64,000 bases of DNA from Buchnera aphidicola (Diuraphis noxia) (GCF_001700895.1 NZ_CP013259.1:434001-498000); one strand, 5' to 3'. Positions 34,296-44,398 are shown, numbered from the stretch's first letter. The notes: generated by a model from the letters alone, not told the origin. Numbers and translations are program-made.

Positions 34296-34924
34296 ATGAA
34301 AACAATATTAATTTTTTTATATATTATTTTTTTATCTTTTAACGTTTCATCTGCAGAATTTATTAATAAAAAAGAATATAGTATAAAAAAAAAAGTATAC
34401 ACGATGTTCCTCATGTAATGGTTTTTTTTTCGTTTTTTTGTCCGTATTGTTATGAATTTGAAAAAACACATAACACAATGAAATTAATCAAAAAAAATAT
34501 AAATAAAAATATAACATTTCATGCATATCATGTTAACTTATCAGGAGGAACGTTAAATTATATATTAACAAAATCTTGGATAATAGCAGAACAAATAGGT
34601 ATTGAAGAAAAAATTATGATGCCAATTTTTAATGGCATTCAAAAAACTCATACCATTTATGATATCAATAGTATAAAAAAATTATTTAAAAAAAAAGCAG
34701 GGATTAATGAAAATACATTCGATAATTTTTGGAATAGTTTAACAATAGAAATATTACTTAAAAAATACAAGCAAGATATTAACAAATCTAAATTAAAACA
34801 TGTACCAATACTCCTTGTTAACGGAAAATATATAGTTGATTATTTTAATATAGAAAAAATTTTTAAAGATAATTTTGCACAAAAATATATTAGATTAATT
34901 CAATTTTTAATTCAAAAAAAATAG
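34296..34924 (+). CDS. dsbA: Thiol:disulfide oxidoreductase DsbA, frame broken in an A10 run
   Basis: A signal peptide (MKTILIFLYIIFLSFNVSSA) starts at ATG 34296, but that frame ends near 34415. The rest of the protein continues in another frame: FFSFFCPYCYEFEK holds the redox site and HVPILLVNGKY holds the cis-proline loop. The frames meet at a run of ten A (34385-34394). One extra A gives a 209-residue protein (E. coli 208). The active site reads CPYC where E. coli has CPHC. It would act in the periplasm. I regard it as probably functional through slippage, but this is inference. Confidence 0.87.
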
Positions 34925-34997
34925 ATATTAAAATTTTTTTTAAATAAATTCAAAAAAATATTAACTTGAATATAGTAAATAATATAAAAGAGGAAAC

Positions 34998-35847
34998 ATG
35001 TCGCAAAAACAAGCACCCGTTATAATAATAGATGGAAATTTATATTTATATACCGCTTATTATGGATTTAATCATTTCAAAAACATAAAAGGAAAACCAT
35101 ATGGAGCTATATATGGAATGCTAAAAATGATAGATAACATTTTAAAAAAATATAATCATTCCAAAAAACTCATTATTATTTTTGATTCATTTAAAACAAC
35201 ATTTAGAAAAAAAATATTTAAAGAATATAAAAACAATAGATCCCCTATGCCAAATGCATTATATGTTCAAATTCAACCTTTACTTAAAATATTACAAGAC
35301 ATTGGCATTAAAATATTAAGTATTCCAGGAATAGAAGCAGATGATATTATTGGAAGTTTGGCATATAAATTAGAAAAAGAAGGAGATAAAGTATTAATTG
35401 CAAGCCATGACAAAGACATGTTGCAACTAGTCACAGAAAATATTAGTATTTTAAATAAAAAAAAAATATCTGATCACATCAGAAACAATAAAACACGAAT
35501 ATGGTATTAAACCTAAAGAATATATCGATTTTTTAGCGTTAATCGGAGATGCTTCAGATAATATCCCAGGTGTTCCTAAAATAGGCAAAAAAACTGCATT
35601 ATTTTTAATCAAACAGTTTTCTAGCATTGAAAATATTTATTGTAATATTCAAAAAATACCACTTTTACCTTTTCGAAATGCTAAAAATGTTACAATCCAA
35701 CTTAAAAATTATAAAAAATTAGCTTTTCTTTCATACAAACTAGTAAAAATCAAAATAGATATTCCTATTAATATAACGTCAAAAGATATGTTTTTAAACA
35801 CATGTCATACTGAAAATTTATTCAAATTTTTTAATACTATTTTTTGA
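34998..35847 (+). CDS. polA: DNA polymerase I, 5'-3' exonuclease domain only, frame broken in an A10 run
   Basis: Residues 1 to about 155 cover the N-terminal half of the 5' nuclease: IIIDGNLYLYTAYYGF, IIFDSFKTTFRKKIF and PGIEADDIIGSLAY, with SHDKDMLQLV. A run of ten A (35457-35466) then breaks the frame. The continuation, one base out of phase, supplies YIDFLALIGDASDNIPGVPKIGKKTA (read in pieces) to a stop at 35845-35847. With nine A the product is 282 residues. No 3'-5' exonuclease or polymerase domain follows, so even when read through it would only remove RNA primers and flaps. Its 3' end overlaps engB by 30 bp. Confidence 0.88.
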
Positions 35848-36483
35848 AAAAATTGAATTTTTTATTATGATATGTTTTTGATAAAATGTATTTAAATTTA
35901 ATTTTAATTCTTTAATACCTATCTTTTTTAGAGATGAAAACAATTGAACTTGAAAAGATTTTTTTAATAATACATGTAGTTTTTTATATACTTTACATAA
36001 TTGAATTCGTTGTTGATTTTTTTTAAATTTATCACATTTGTTTAATAACACTAAAACAAAAATTTTATTATATATTGCAATATTGATTATATCCTGATCA
36101 AGAACTTTAAAAGGATGTCGAATATCCATTAATAACACTAAACATTTGAGTTGTGTCCGCTTTTCTAAATAATTATATATCATTTTTTTTATTTTATTTT
36201 TCAAAAACAAGGGCACTTCAGAATAACCATATCCTGGAAGATCAACTATTCTAAAACCTGAAACTACCTCAAAAACATTAATTAATTGAGTTCTTCCAGG
36301 AATTTTACTGAAACGAGCTAATTTTTTTTGATTAGTTAATGAATTAATGACACTAGATTTTCCTGAATTAGAATAACCAAAAAATCCAATTTCAATACCA
36401 TCTTGAATTTCTATATCATTAGTTTTCGAATAACTTTTTAAAAATTTTGTTTTATGATAGTTCAATAAATGCAAAATTTTCAT
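35818..36483 (-). CDS. engB: Ribosome biogenesis GTPase EngB (YihA/YsxC)
   Basis: A 221-residue TRAFAC-class GTPase (E. coli 210) required for 50S subunit assembly. G1 is GYSNSGKSS at about 35-43, the G2 threonine is in PGRTQLINVFE, G3 is DLPGYGYSEVP and G4 is NKCDK. It follows polA on the opposite strand, as in E. coli, where the Spot 42 RNA gene lies between them; there is no room for that RNA here because the coding ends overlap by 30 bp. Confidence 0.95.
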   Translation of the reverse strand: MKILHLLNYHKTKFLKSYSKTNDIEIQDGIEIGFFGYSNSGKSSVINSLTNQKKLARFSKIPGRTQLINVFEVVSGFRIVDLPGYGYSEVPLFLKNKIKKMIYNYLEKRTQLKCLVLLMDIRHPFKVLDQDIINIAIYNKIFVLVLLNKCDKFKKNQQRIQLCKVYKKLHVLLKKSFQVQLFSSLKKIGIKELKLNLNTFYQKHIIIKNSIFSKNSIKKFE

Positions 36484-36663
36484 CCTAATTATGAAATAAT
36501 TAAAAATTATTAGTTTATAAACTATATTTATAAAATATTTTTTAGTTTAATATATAAATACTATTTCTGCAAACAATGAATCTTTTTTTGTAATTCTATC
36601 TAAAATTAGTCTAAAGTATATATTTTTGATGAAATACATGAAATCATATTTAAAGAGAAAAAT

Positions 36664-38484
36664 ATGCATAAAAATATAAGAAACATAGCTATTATAGCAC
36701 ATGTTGATCATGGAAAAACAACATTACTTGACCAATTATTACAACAATCAGGGACATTTCAGAAACATGAACAAAAAACTGAACGTATTATGGATTCTAA
36801 TGATTTAGAAAAAGAAAGGGGTATCACAATATTATCTAAAAACACTTCTATAAAATGGAATAATTATAAAATTAATATAGTAGATACTCCTGGTCATTCT
36901 GATTTCGGTGGCGAAGTAGAACGCGTTATGTCTATGGTAGACTCAGTACTTTTAGTAGTAGATGCATTAGATGGACCAATGCCTCAAACAAGATTCGTAA
37001 CTAAAAAAGCTTTTAAATATGGTTTAAATCCTATTGTAGTAATTAATAAAATAGATAGAGTAAACGCTCGTCCTGATTGGGTAGTAAATCAAATATTTGA
37101 TCTTTTCGTGAATCTTGATGCTAACGATGAACAACTTGATTTTCCTATCCTTTATACTTCTGCAATCTTAGGTACTGCAGGGATAGATTATCTAAAAATG
37201 GAAAAAAATATGATTCCATTATATGAATCTATTATTAAATATGCTCCAGCTCCAAACGTTGATCCTAATCAAAAATTTCAAATGCAAATTTCACAACTTG
37301 ATTATAATAATTATTTAGGAAGTATAGGAGTTGGACGTATTAAACAAGGTTCTGTAAAATCAAATGATCAAGTAATAATTATTGATAATTCTGGGAAAAT
37401 ACGTAATGGAAAAATCAATAAAGTCCTAAGTTACTTTGGATTAAAAAGAATTGAGATAGAAAAAGGAGTAGCTGGTGATATAATTGCGATTACAGGTCTT
37501 AATAAATTAAATATTTCTGATACAATTTGTCACCCAGAAAATTTCAAACCCTTACCCCCACTAAGTATAGATCAGCCAACAGTAAACATGTTATTCTCAG
37601 TAAATACATCGCCTTTTTCAGGAAAAGAAGGAAAATATGTTACATCTCGTCAAATATTAGAGCGATTAAAAAAGGAGACGATGCATAATGTTGCTTTACA
37701 AATGGAAGAAACAAAAGATTCAAATATTTTTTCTGTATCTGGACGTGGTGAATTACATTTATCTATATTAATTGAAAATATGCGTCGTGAAGGATTTGAA
37801 TTAGAAGTCTCTCGTCCTAAAATAATTTTTCGTGAAATTAATGGAATTAAAAAAGAACCATTTGAAAATGTACTTTTAGATATTCAAGAAACACACCAGG
37901 GTAATATTATGAAATTTATAGGAGAAAGAAAAGGCGAATTAAAGAACATGAAGATAGATGAAAATAAAAGAGTACGTTTAGAATATGTTTTATCTAGTAG
38001 GGCACTAATTGGATTTCGTTCAGAATTTATGAGTATTACTTCTGGAACAGGATTATTTTATTCATCTTTTAATCATTACGATACTTATAAAAATAATAAT
38101 ATTGGACAAAGAAAAAATGGAGTTTTAATTGCTAATAATACCGGTATAGCTGTTGCTTTTTCTTTATTCAATTTACAAGAACGAGGAAAATTGTTTATTA
38201 GACATGGTGAAAAAATATATGAAGGACAGATAATAGGACTTCATAATCGTTCTAATGATTTAACAGTGAATTGTTTAACAGGTAAAAAATTAACTAATAT
38301 GCGAGCTTCTGGAACTGATGAAGCCATAAATTTAACTACTACTACCGATTTTACACTTGAAGAAGCATTGGGATTTATAAACGATGATGAACTTGTAGAA
38401 GTAACACCACATTCTATAAGATTACGTAAACGATATTTAAAAGAAAATGAACGCAAAAAATTTCATCGTAATAAAAATATTTAG
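36664..38484 (+). CDS. typA: Ribosome-associated GTPase TypA/BipA
   Basis: This 606-residue translational GTPase (E. coli 607) has the family domain plan: G domain with AIIAHVDHGKTTLLDQLL, switch II DTPGHSDFGGEVERVMSMVD and NKIDR, then the barrel domain, the EF-G-like domains III and V and the TypA-specific C-terminal domain with RALIGFRSEFMSITSGTG. It helps large-subunit assembly, especially under stress. A 15-bp hairpin follows the stop. Confidence 0.97.
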   Translation: MHKNIRNIAIIAHVDHGKTTLLDQLLQQSGTFQKHEQKTERIMDSNDLEKERGITILSKNTSIKWNNYKINIVDTPGHSDFGGEVERVMSMVDSVLLVVDALDGPMPQTRFVTKKAFKYGLNPIVVINKIDRVNARPDWVVNQIFDLFVNLDANDEQLDFPILYTSAILGTAGIDYLKMEKNMIPLYESIIKYAPAPNVDPNQKFQMQISQLDYNNYLGSIGVGRIKQGSVKSNDQVIIIDNSGKIRNGKINKVLSYFGLKRIEIEKGVAGDIIAITGLNKLNISDTICHPENFKPLPPLSIDQPTVNMLFSVNTSPFSGKEGKYVTSRQILERLKKETMHNVALQMEETKDSNIFSVSGRGELHLSILIENMRREGFELEVSRPKIIFREINGIKKEPFENVLLDIQETHQGNIMKFIGERKGELKNMKIDENKRVRLEYVLSSRALIGFRSEFMSITSGTGLFYSSFNHYDTYKNNNIGQRKNGVLIANNTGIAVAFSLFNLQERGKLFIRHGEKIYEGQIIGLHNRSNDLTVNCLTGKKLTNMRASGTDEAINLTTTTDFTLEEALGFINDDELVEVTPHSIRLRKRYLKENERKKFHRNKNI

Positions 38485-38520
38485 TTTCAATGAACATTTA
38501 TAAAAATATAATTTTGCTAA

Positions 38521-38555
38521 TTATATAATTCTATTTTTTCAATAGAATTATATAA
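38521..38555. terminator. Hairpin between convergent typA and gmk
   Basis: A perfect 15-bp inverted repeat (38521-38535 with 38541-38555) encloses a 5-nt loop. It sits 36 nt past typA and 27 nt past the end of gmk on the other strand. Although AT-rich, its perfection and position support a bidirectional terminator. Confidence 0.65.
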
Positions 38556-38581
38556 AATATTTTTACAATTGTTTACAAAAA

Positions 38582-39205
38582 TTAACGTTTTAATAAATTA
38601 GAAATTAAAATATTATATTTATGTTTTTGATGTAATAAACATAAATGTTCAGAAGAAATAATGGTGATTAAATCATTAATGGCTTTTTCAAAATCATCAT
38701 TAATAATCAAATAATCATATTCTAAATAATGTTCCATTTCATCTACTGCTTGTTCCATTCTTTTAGCAATTACTATATCGCTATCTTGACCTCTGTTTCT
38801 TAATCTTTTATACAATATATCTTTAGATGGCGGTAACAAAAAAATACTTTTTGATTTAGGTATTTTATATCGAATTTGCTTTGCTCCTTGCCAATCAATA
38901 TCAAGAAAAACATCAATTCCAGAATGCAACATGTCTTCAATAAATTCGCGAGAAGTTCCATAGTAATGATTAAAAACTTTTGCATATTCTAAAAAAGATT
39001 CTTGTTGAATCATAATTTTAAATTCTCTTTTAGAAATAAAATAATAATCTTTTCCATGCAATTCTCCAGGACGTATACTACGAGTAGTATGAGAAATAGA
39101 TGCTTTAATATTGTTTAGAAATTGTGATTTTAATAATCCTTTAATTAAACTTGATTTCCCTGTTCCACTTGGTGCTGAAATAATAAAAAGAATGCCTAGA
39201 GACAT
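38582..39205 (-). CDS. gmk: Guanylate kinase
   Basis: This 207-residue protein has the E. coli length (207) and phosphorylates GMP to GDP. The P-loop is [14 protein letters not shown] at 6-19. The GMP-binding segment includes [18 protein letters not shown], and the lid contains [17 protein letters not shown]. It is monocistronic; the E. coli partners rpoZ and spoT are not adjacent. Confidence 0.96.
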   Translation of the reverse strand: MSLGILFIISAPSGTGKSSLIKGLLKSQFLNNIKASISHTTRSIRPGELHGKDYYFISKREFKIMIQQESFLEYAKVFNHYYGTSREFIEDMLHSGIDVFLDIDWQGAKQIRYKIPKSKSIFLLPPSKDILYKRLRNRGQDSDIVIAKRMEQAVDEMEHYLEYDYLIINDDFEKAINDLITIISSEHLCLLHQKHKYNILISNLLKR

Positions 39206-39321
39206 GATATTTAAGCGATTAATTTCAATAAAAAAATAAAAATAAATGTCGTATGTTATTATACATGTGATTTTATTTCTATATAAAATACGTCTAAAAA
39301 AGATATATTTTTAAAAAATGA

Positions 39322-40284
39322 TTATATAGTTGTCATAAAAAAAACATTTCTAAATCCACATATTCTAAATGAATTATTGACATTTACAGATTTATGCAAT
39401 ACTGTTTGTATTAATGTTTCTTCAGCATCAATATGAACTAGAGATAATAAAACACCTATCTTATACCATTTTTTTTCTAATTTAGTTTCAATAAAAGAAC
39501 CAATCTCAGGGAAAATTTTTCCATTTCCTATTAAATAACATAAGTAACGTTTATTTAAATTTTTAAAAAATATTCGTGCGACTGTTTCCTGTCCATAATA
39601 ACATCCTTTTTTAAAACTAATCGCTTTAAGCTGATCTAAATTAATAGCTTGAGGCGTAAACTTGATAGAACATTTTTTATCAATAATTGGAAAACCAGCT
39701 TCTATATCTAAAGCCAACCATTGTTTGCTATTATTGAAAAAAATTTTGTTAGTAATGCTTTTTTTAAAAAATAAAAAATCTGATACATTTAAAATTAGTA
39801 AAAACCGTTCTAATGGATCAGAAAACCATAGTATGGTCTTTCCGTTATCATAAATTATTGGTGAATTCACATCAGGTATATTTACAAAAAATTTTAATAA
39901 AAATAATCTTGCATTCAAACCTGTGATTCCTATTAAATAAATATTATTTAATTCATGAATTTTTACTTTTGAAAATATAGCATATTTTTGTAATTCTTTT
40001 ATTTGTATTGTAGAAATACTTTTTCTTTGAATATAAGCATAACCTTGATCATAATGAAATAAACGCATCGTACTCCATACTTTACCATTAAAATTACAAT
40101 GTGCACACAACATGTGATCATTTTTTCTTAAATCGTTCATGTCAATTGTAAATTGACTTTGAAGATATTTCTTTGCATCAAGACCTTCTATATAAACAAA
40201 TGACCATTCTTCTAGTAATATCATAGTTAAAGATAAATGACGTGAAGGATACACTTGATTTTGTCGTAATATAAATGATGACAT
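39322..40284 (-). CDS. ygfZ: Folate-binding Fe-S cluster protein YgfZ
   Basis: This 320-residue protein (E. coli 326) belongs to the GcvT-like folate-binding family. The YgfZ signature KGCYYGQETVARI is present (canonical KGCYxGQE) with its reactive cysteine, as is the N-terminal IEGLDAKKYLQSQFTIDM. YgfZ supports repair or assembly of some Fe-S enzymes; MiaB, a known beneficiary in E. coli, is encoded about 6 kb away. It is divergent from prfB, as in E. coli where both lie near lysS. Confidence 0.93.
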   Translation of the reverse strand: MSSFILRQNQVYPSRHLSLTMILLEEWSFVYIEGLDAKKYLQSQFTIDMNDLRKNDHMLCAHCNFNGKVWSTMRLFHYDQGYAYIQRKSISTIQIKELQKYAIFSKVKIHELNNIYLIGITGLNARLFLLKFFVNIPDVNSPIIYDNGKTILWFSDPLERFLLILNVSDFLFFKKSITNKIFFNNSKQWLALDIEAGFPIIDKKCSIKFTPQAINLDQLKAISFKKGCYYGQETVARIFFKNLNKRYLCYLIGNGKIFPEIGSFIETKLEKKWYKIGVLLSLVHIDAEETLIQTVLHKSVNVNNSFRICGFRNVFFMTTI

Positions 40285-40486
40285 TTTTAAATTTTTTCCT
40301 TTTTTCTATACAAAATACTGAAAATATATTATACAAAATTAAAATAAAATAAATTTATTTAAAATAATATATATAATAGAAATATATAGTTTTTATACGC
40401 AAAAAAAACTATATATTAAAATTAGTTAAAAATTTTTTATCATTTTTATGATTAATTCACACGCTATAAAACATATTGGAAAAACA

Positions 40487-41570
40487 ATGATTTCAAATCA
40501 AATTAATAATTTACAAAAAAGAATAAAAGATCTTAAGAGGTATCTTTGACTATGGTAAAAAAAACGCTCGTATTTTAGAAATTGACTTAGAATTATTATC
40601 ACCTATAACATGGAAAAAACAAGAATCTATAAAAAAACTGAATAAAGAAAAATATTACTTAAAAACAATAATTGATAATATTAATGAAATAGAAACTGAG
40701 ATTAACGAAATAATTGTTTTTTTAGAGTTAGGTATAGAAACAAAAGATAATCAATTAATTAAAGAGGTTTTTTTTAAAAGTCAAAAAATTGACAAAAAAA
40801 TCCAAAAAATTGAGTTTTATCGTATGTTTGCAAAAGAAAATGATAACTGTAATTGTTACGTAGACATACAATCTGGATCAGGAGGAACAGATGCCCAAGA
40901 TTGGGCTAAAATGTTACTTAGAATGTATTTAAAATGGTTGGATAAAAAGGGGTTTCAAACAGATATTGTTCATGAATCTTCTGGAGAAATAATAGGAATT
41001 AAATCTGCTACAATTAAAGTCTATGGAGAATATTCTTTTGGATGGTTAAGAACAGAAACAGGGATACATCGTTTAATTAGAAAAAGTCCTTTTGATTCCG
41101 GAAGAAGACGACATACCTCTTTTAGTTCAGTTTTTGTATATCCAGATATAGACGACAAAATTTATATAAATCTAAATTCATCTGAATTAAGAATAGATGT
41201 TTATAGATCTTCTGGAGCCGGTGGACAACATGTTAATCGCACAGAATCAGCTGTACGTGTTACTCATTTACCTACGAATGTTGTAACTCAATGTCAAAGC
41301 AATCGTTCTCAACATAAAAACAAAGAACAAGCAATCAAACAAATGAAATCCAAATTATATGAAATACAAAAAAGAGAAAAACAGAAAGAGAAAAAAGAAT
41401 TAGAAAAAAACAAATCAAATATAACTTGGGGTAATCAAATACGTTCATACATATTAGATAATTCCAAAATAAAAGATCTTCGTACAGGTATAGAGACAAA
41501 TAATATTCAATCAATATTAGATGGTGATTTAGATGAATTTATTGAACAAAGCTTAATAATGGGATTATAA
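40487..41570 (+). CDS. prfB: Peptide chain release factor 2 (programmed +1 frameshift)
   Basis: RF2 terminates translation at UGA and UAA. Frame 0 begins at ATG 40487 ([20 protein letters not shown]), has a GGA ribosome-binding site 6 nt upstream, and meets UGA at 40547-40549. Skipping the U at 40547 continues as [14 protein letters not shown] through to MGL at 41570, giving 360 residues (E. coli 365). The slippery CTT-TGA-C is conserved and an internal GAGG lies 3 nt before it. GGQ is in [16 protein letters not shown] and the stop-reading tripeptide appears as SPF. This is the autoregulatory frameshift of bacterial prfB, not a lesion. Confidence 0.96.
40531..40549 (+). promoter_or_regulatory. 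prfB programmed frameshift site
   Basis: TCTTAAGAGGTATCTTTGA contains an internal Shine-Dalgarno-like AAGAGG, a 3-nt spacer, the slippery CTT and an in-frame TGA followed by C. E. coli has AGGGGGTATCTTTGAC. Low RF2 lets the ribosome slip by +1, so RF2 controls its own synthesis. The internal Shine-Dalgarno element is weaker than in E. coli. Confidence 0.9.
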
Positions 41571-41579
41571 GGAAGAAAA

Positions 41580-43082
41580 ATGTTAGAAAAAAAAAACAAT
41601 GTTTATAATCATGAGATACATATTAGAAAAGAAAAACTTATAAATATGAAAAACGCAGGATTTTCTTTTCCAAATAACTTTAAGATAAATACCAATCCAA
41701 AAAGAATACATCAAAAGTACGATCAAAAAAATGCTAATGAACTGAAAACACTAAAAATTAAAGTTTCTATTGCTGGTCGTATGACACGAAGACGAATTAT
41801 GGGGAAAGCATCTTTTTTTACGTTACAGGACGTAAAAGGAAAAATACAAGTATATATAACAGAATCTAACATATCTCCTGAACACTACAATAAAAATTTT
41901 AAAAAATGGGATATTGGGGATATTTTAGGAGTAATAGGAACATTATTTAAAACCAAAACTGAAGAATTATCAGTTTATTGTAGTAACATACAAATACTTA
42001 ATAAATCATTAAAACCTTTACCTGATAAATTTCATGGATTATCTAATCAAGAAACTCGGTATCGAAAACGTTATTTAGATTTAATTAGTAATAGTAAATT
42101 ATATCATGTGTTTAAAAATCGTTCTAAAATTATTATGGAAATTAGAAATTTTATGAAAAAACATAATTTTTTAGAAGTAGAAACTCCAATGTTGCAAAAT
42201 ATTCCTGGAGGAGCTAACGCTCGTCCTTTTATTACTCATCATAACGAAATCAATACGCAAATGTATTTAAGAATAGCACCAGAATTATACTTAAAACAAT
42301 TGATTATCGGTGGATTTGAACGAATTTTTGAACTTAACAAAAATTTTCGTAATGAGGGAGTATCTAGTCGACACAATCCAGAATTTACCATGATGGAAGC
42401 ATACATGGCATATTCCGATTACACAGATATGATGAAATTTACAGAAAATCTTATTAATAGAATTATAAAATCAATTTTTAAAAATACTACAATCAAATTT
42501 AATAATTATTATGTTAATTTTAACAAACCATTTCATAAAATTACCATGAAAAATGCTATTCTTAAATTTAATTCTGAAATTCAATTATCTGATTTAAATA
42601 ACTTAGATAATCTTAAAAAGATTGCTATATCAAAGAATATAAAAATAGAAAAAACATGGGAAATAGGTCAAATAGAAAATGAGATTTTTGAAAAAACTGT
42701 AGAAAAAAACTTAATTCAACCTACTTTTATAACTGAGTATCCAGTCGAAGTATCTCCATTAGCCAAACGTAATAATATTAACCACAATGTAACAGATAGA
42801 TTTGAGCTTTTCATTGCTGGATATGAGATTAGTAATGGATTTTCAGAATTAAATGATGTAGAAGATCAAAAAAATAGATTTTTAAATCAAATTAAAAAAG
42901 AAAAACAAACAAATAATAAAGATGTTTTTTACGATAAAGATTATATAGACGCGTTAAAATACGGTTTACCACCAACATCTGGATTAGGAATTGGTATTGA
43001 TCGTTTAGCTATGATATTAACTAATCAAAACAACATTCGTGATGTAATTTTTTTTCCAATATTACGTCAATTAAAAAAATAA
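41580..43082 (+). CDS. lysS: Lysyl-tRNA synthetase (class II)
   Basis: This 500-residue protein (E. coli LysS 505) has an N-terminal OB-fold anticodon-binding domain (VSIAGRMTRRRIMGKASFFTLQD split by variable residues) and a class II catalytic domain. Motif 2 is in FRNEGVSSRHNPEFTMME and motif 3 in GLGIGIDRLAMI. It starts 9 nt after prfB, the arrangement in E. coli. Lysine is the commonest charged codon family in this AT-rich genome, so demand should be high. Confidence 0.97.
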   Translation: MLEKKNNVYNHEIHIRKEKLINMKNAGFSFPNNFKINTNPKRIHQKYDQKNANELKTLKIKVSIAGRMTRRRIMGKASFFTLQDVKGKIQVYITESNISPEHYNKNFKKWDIGDILGVIGTLFKTKTEELSVYCSNIQILNKSLKPLPDKFHGLSNQETRYRKRYLDLISNSKLYHVFKNRSKIIMEIRNFMKKHNFLEVETPMLQNIPGGANARPFITHHNEINTQMYLRIAPELYLKQLIIGGFERIFELNKNFRNEGVSSRHNPEFTMMEAYMAYSDYTDMMKFTENLINRIIKSIFKNTTIKFNNYYVNFNKPFHKITMKNAILKFNSEIQLSDLNNLDNLKKIAISKNIKIEKTWEIGQIENEIFEKTVEKNLIQPTFITEYPVEVSPLAKRNNINHNVTDRFELFIAGYEISNGFSELNDVEDQKNRFLNQIKKEKQTNNKDVFYDKDYIDALKYGLPPTSGLGIGIDRLAMILTNQNNIRDVIFFPILRQLKK

Positions 43083-43150
43083 TATTGTAAATTAAAAAAT
43101 AATTTTACGTATAAAAATGAATCTTTTTATAAGGCAAACAAGGAAATACA

Positions 43151-44398
43151 ATGCCATATTGTTTAAATGATATAAAAAATAATTTTAATGAAGAAAAAAT
43201 AAAAGATTTAATAAAACAATATCAACCACCTTTCTGGGTTTATGATGCTAATATTATTTATAAAAAAATAAAATTATTGCAAGAATTTGATGTAATTAGA
43301 TTTGCTCAAAAATCTTGTTCAAATATTCATATATTACGCTTAATGAAAAACAAAAATGTCAAAGTAGACGCGGTTTCATTAGGTGAGATTCAACGAGCTT
43401 TATTATCCGGTTTTAAACATAATACAAATGATATAGTTTTTACTGCTGATATTTTAGATGACAAAACCTTGTCTCAAGTAGTAAATTTTAACATACCAGT
43501 TAATGCTGGTTCTTTAGATATGTTGGAACAATTAGGAAAAGCATCTTCTGGTCATAACGTTTGGTTGCGAATCAATCCAGGATTTGGATACGGACATAGT
43601 AAAAAAACAAATACTGGAGGAGAAAATAGCAAACATGGGATCTGGGATCCGTTACTAGCAATACCAATTATAAAAAAATATCAATTAAAATTAATAGGTT
43701 TACATATGCATATTGGATCAGGAGTAAATTATATTCATCTAAAAAAAGTGTGTAAATCGATGATAGAAAACGTAATCAAATTAAATCAAAAAATATCATC
43801 TATTTCTGCTGGTGGTGGTTTACCGATACCATATAAATTTAATGAAAAACCTATCAATATAAAAAAATATTTTATTTTATGGGATTTAGCTAGAAAAGAA
43901 ATATCTAAATTTTTAGGCAAAAAAATTGAATTAGAAATCGAACCTGGAAGATTTTTAGTGGCTGAATCAGGTATTTTAATTTCGCAAGTATGGTCTGTAA
44001 AAAAAATGGGAAATAAAAATTTTGTTTTAGTAGATGTGGGATTTAATGATTTAATGAGACCAGCTATGTATGGTAGTTATCACCATATATCAGTAATTTC
44101 TGGAGATAATCGAAATATTGATGAAAAAAAAACAATAAAAACTGTCATTGCAGGACCTTTATGTGAATCAGGTGATATTTTTACGCAAAAAGAAGGAGGT
44201 ACGATCCAAACTAGACTATTACCAATAATTAAAAAAGGAGATTATTTAATTTTTCATGATACAGGTGCTTACGGTGCTTCAATGTCATCCAATTACAATA
44301 CTAGGCCCTTGATTCCTGAAATACTATTAAAAAACGATAATGTAATGCTTATTCGAAGAAGACAAAAAATAGAAGAAATTCTAAGTTTAGAAATATAA
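43151..44398 (+). CDS. lysA: Diaminopimelate decarboxylase
   Basis: This 415-residue PLP enzyme (E. coli 420) converts meso-diaminopimelate to lysine, an essential amino acid for the aphid host. The PLP lysine lies in VIRFAQKSCSNIH; HMHIGSG and EIEPGRFLVAESG bind phosphate and substrate, and PLCESGD contributes the active-site cysteine from the second subunit. asd, an earlier step of this pathway, is also in the window. The E. coli neighbour lysR is absent, so LysR-type control is not evident. Confidence 0.97.
   Translation: MPYCLNDIKNNFNEEKIKDLIKQYQPPFWVYDANIIYKKIKLLQEFDVIRFAQKSCSNIHILRLMKNKNVKVDAVSLGEIQRALLSGFKHNTNDIVFTADILDDKTLSQVVNFNIPVNAGSLDMLEQLGKASSGHNVWLRINPGFGYGHSKKTNTGGENSKHGIWDPLLAIPIIKKYQLKLIGLHMHIGSGVNYIHLKKVCKSMIENVIKLNQKISSISAGGGLPIPYKFNEKPINIKKYFILWDLARKEISKFLGKKIELEIEPGRFLVAESGILISQVWSVKKMGNKNFVLVDVGFNDLMRPAMYGSYHHISVISGDNRNIDEKKTIKTVIAGPLCESGDIFTQKEGGTIQTRLLPIIKKGDYLIFHDTGAYGASMSSNYNTRPLIPEILLKNDNVMLIRRRQKIEEILSLEI

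Noticed and set aside
34241-34471. A 76-codon minus-strand ORF across the dsbA start
   Set aside because: It covers the dsbA upstream region and signal peptide on the wrong strand and resembles no known protein.
40547-40549. In-frame TGA early in prfB as a possible inactivating stop
   Set aside because: It is the conserved RF2 programmed frameshift site, with CTT-TGA-C and an upstream Shine-Dalgarno-like element, not a lesion.
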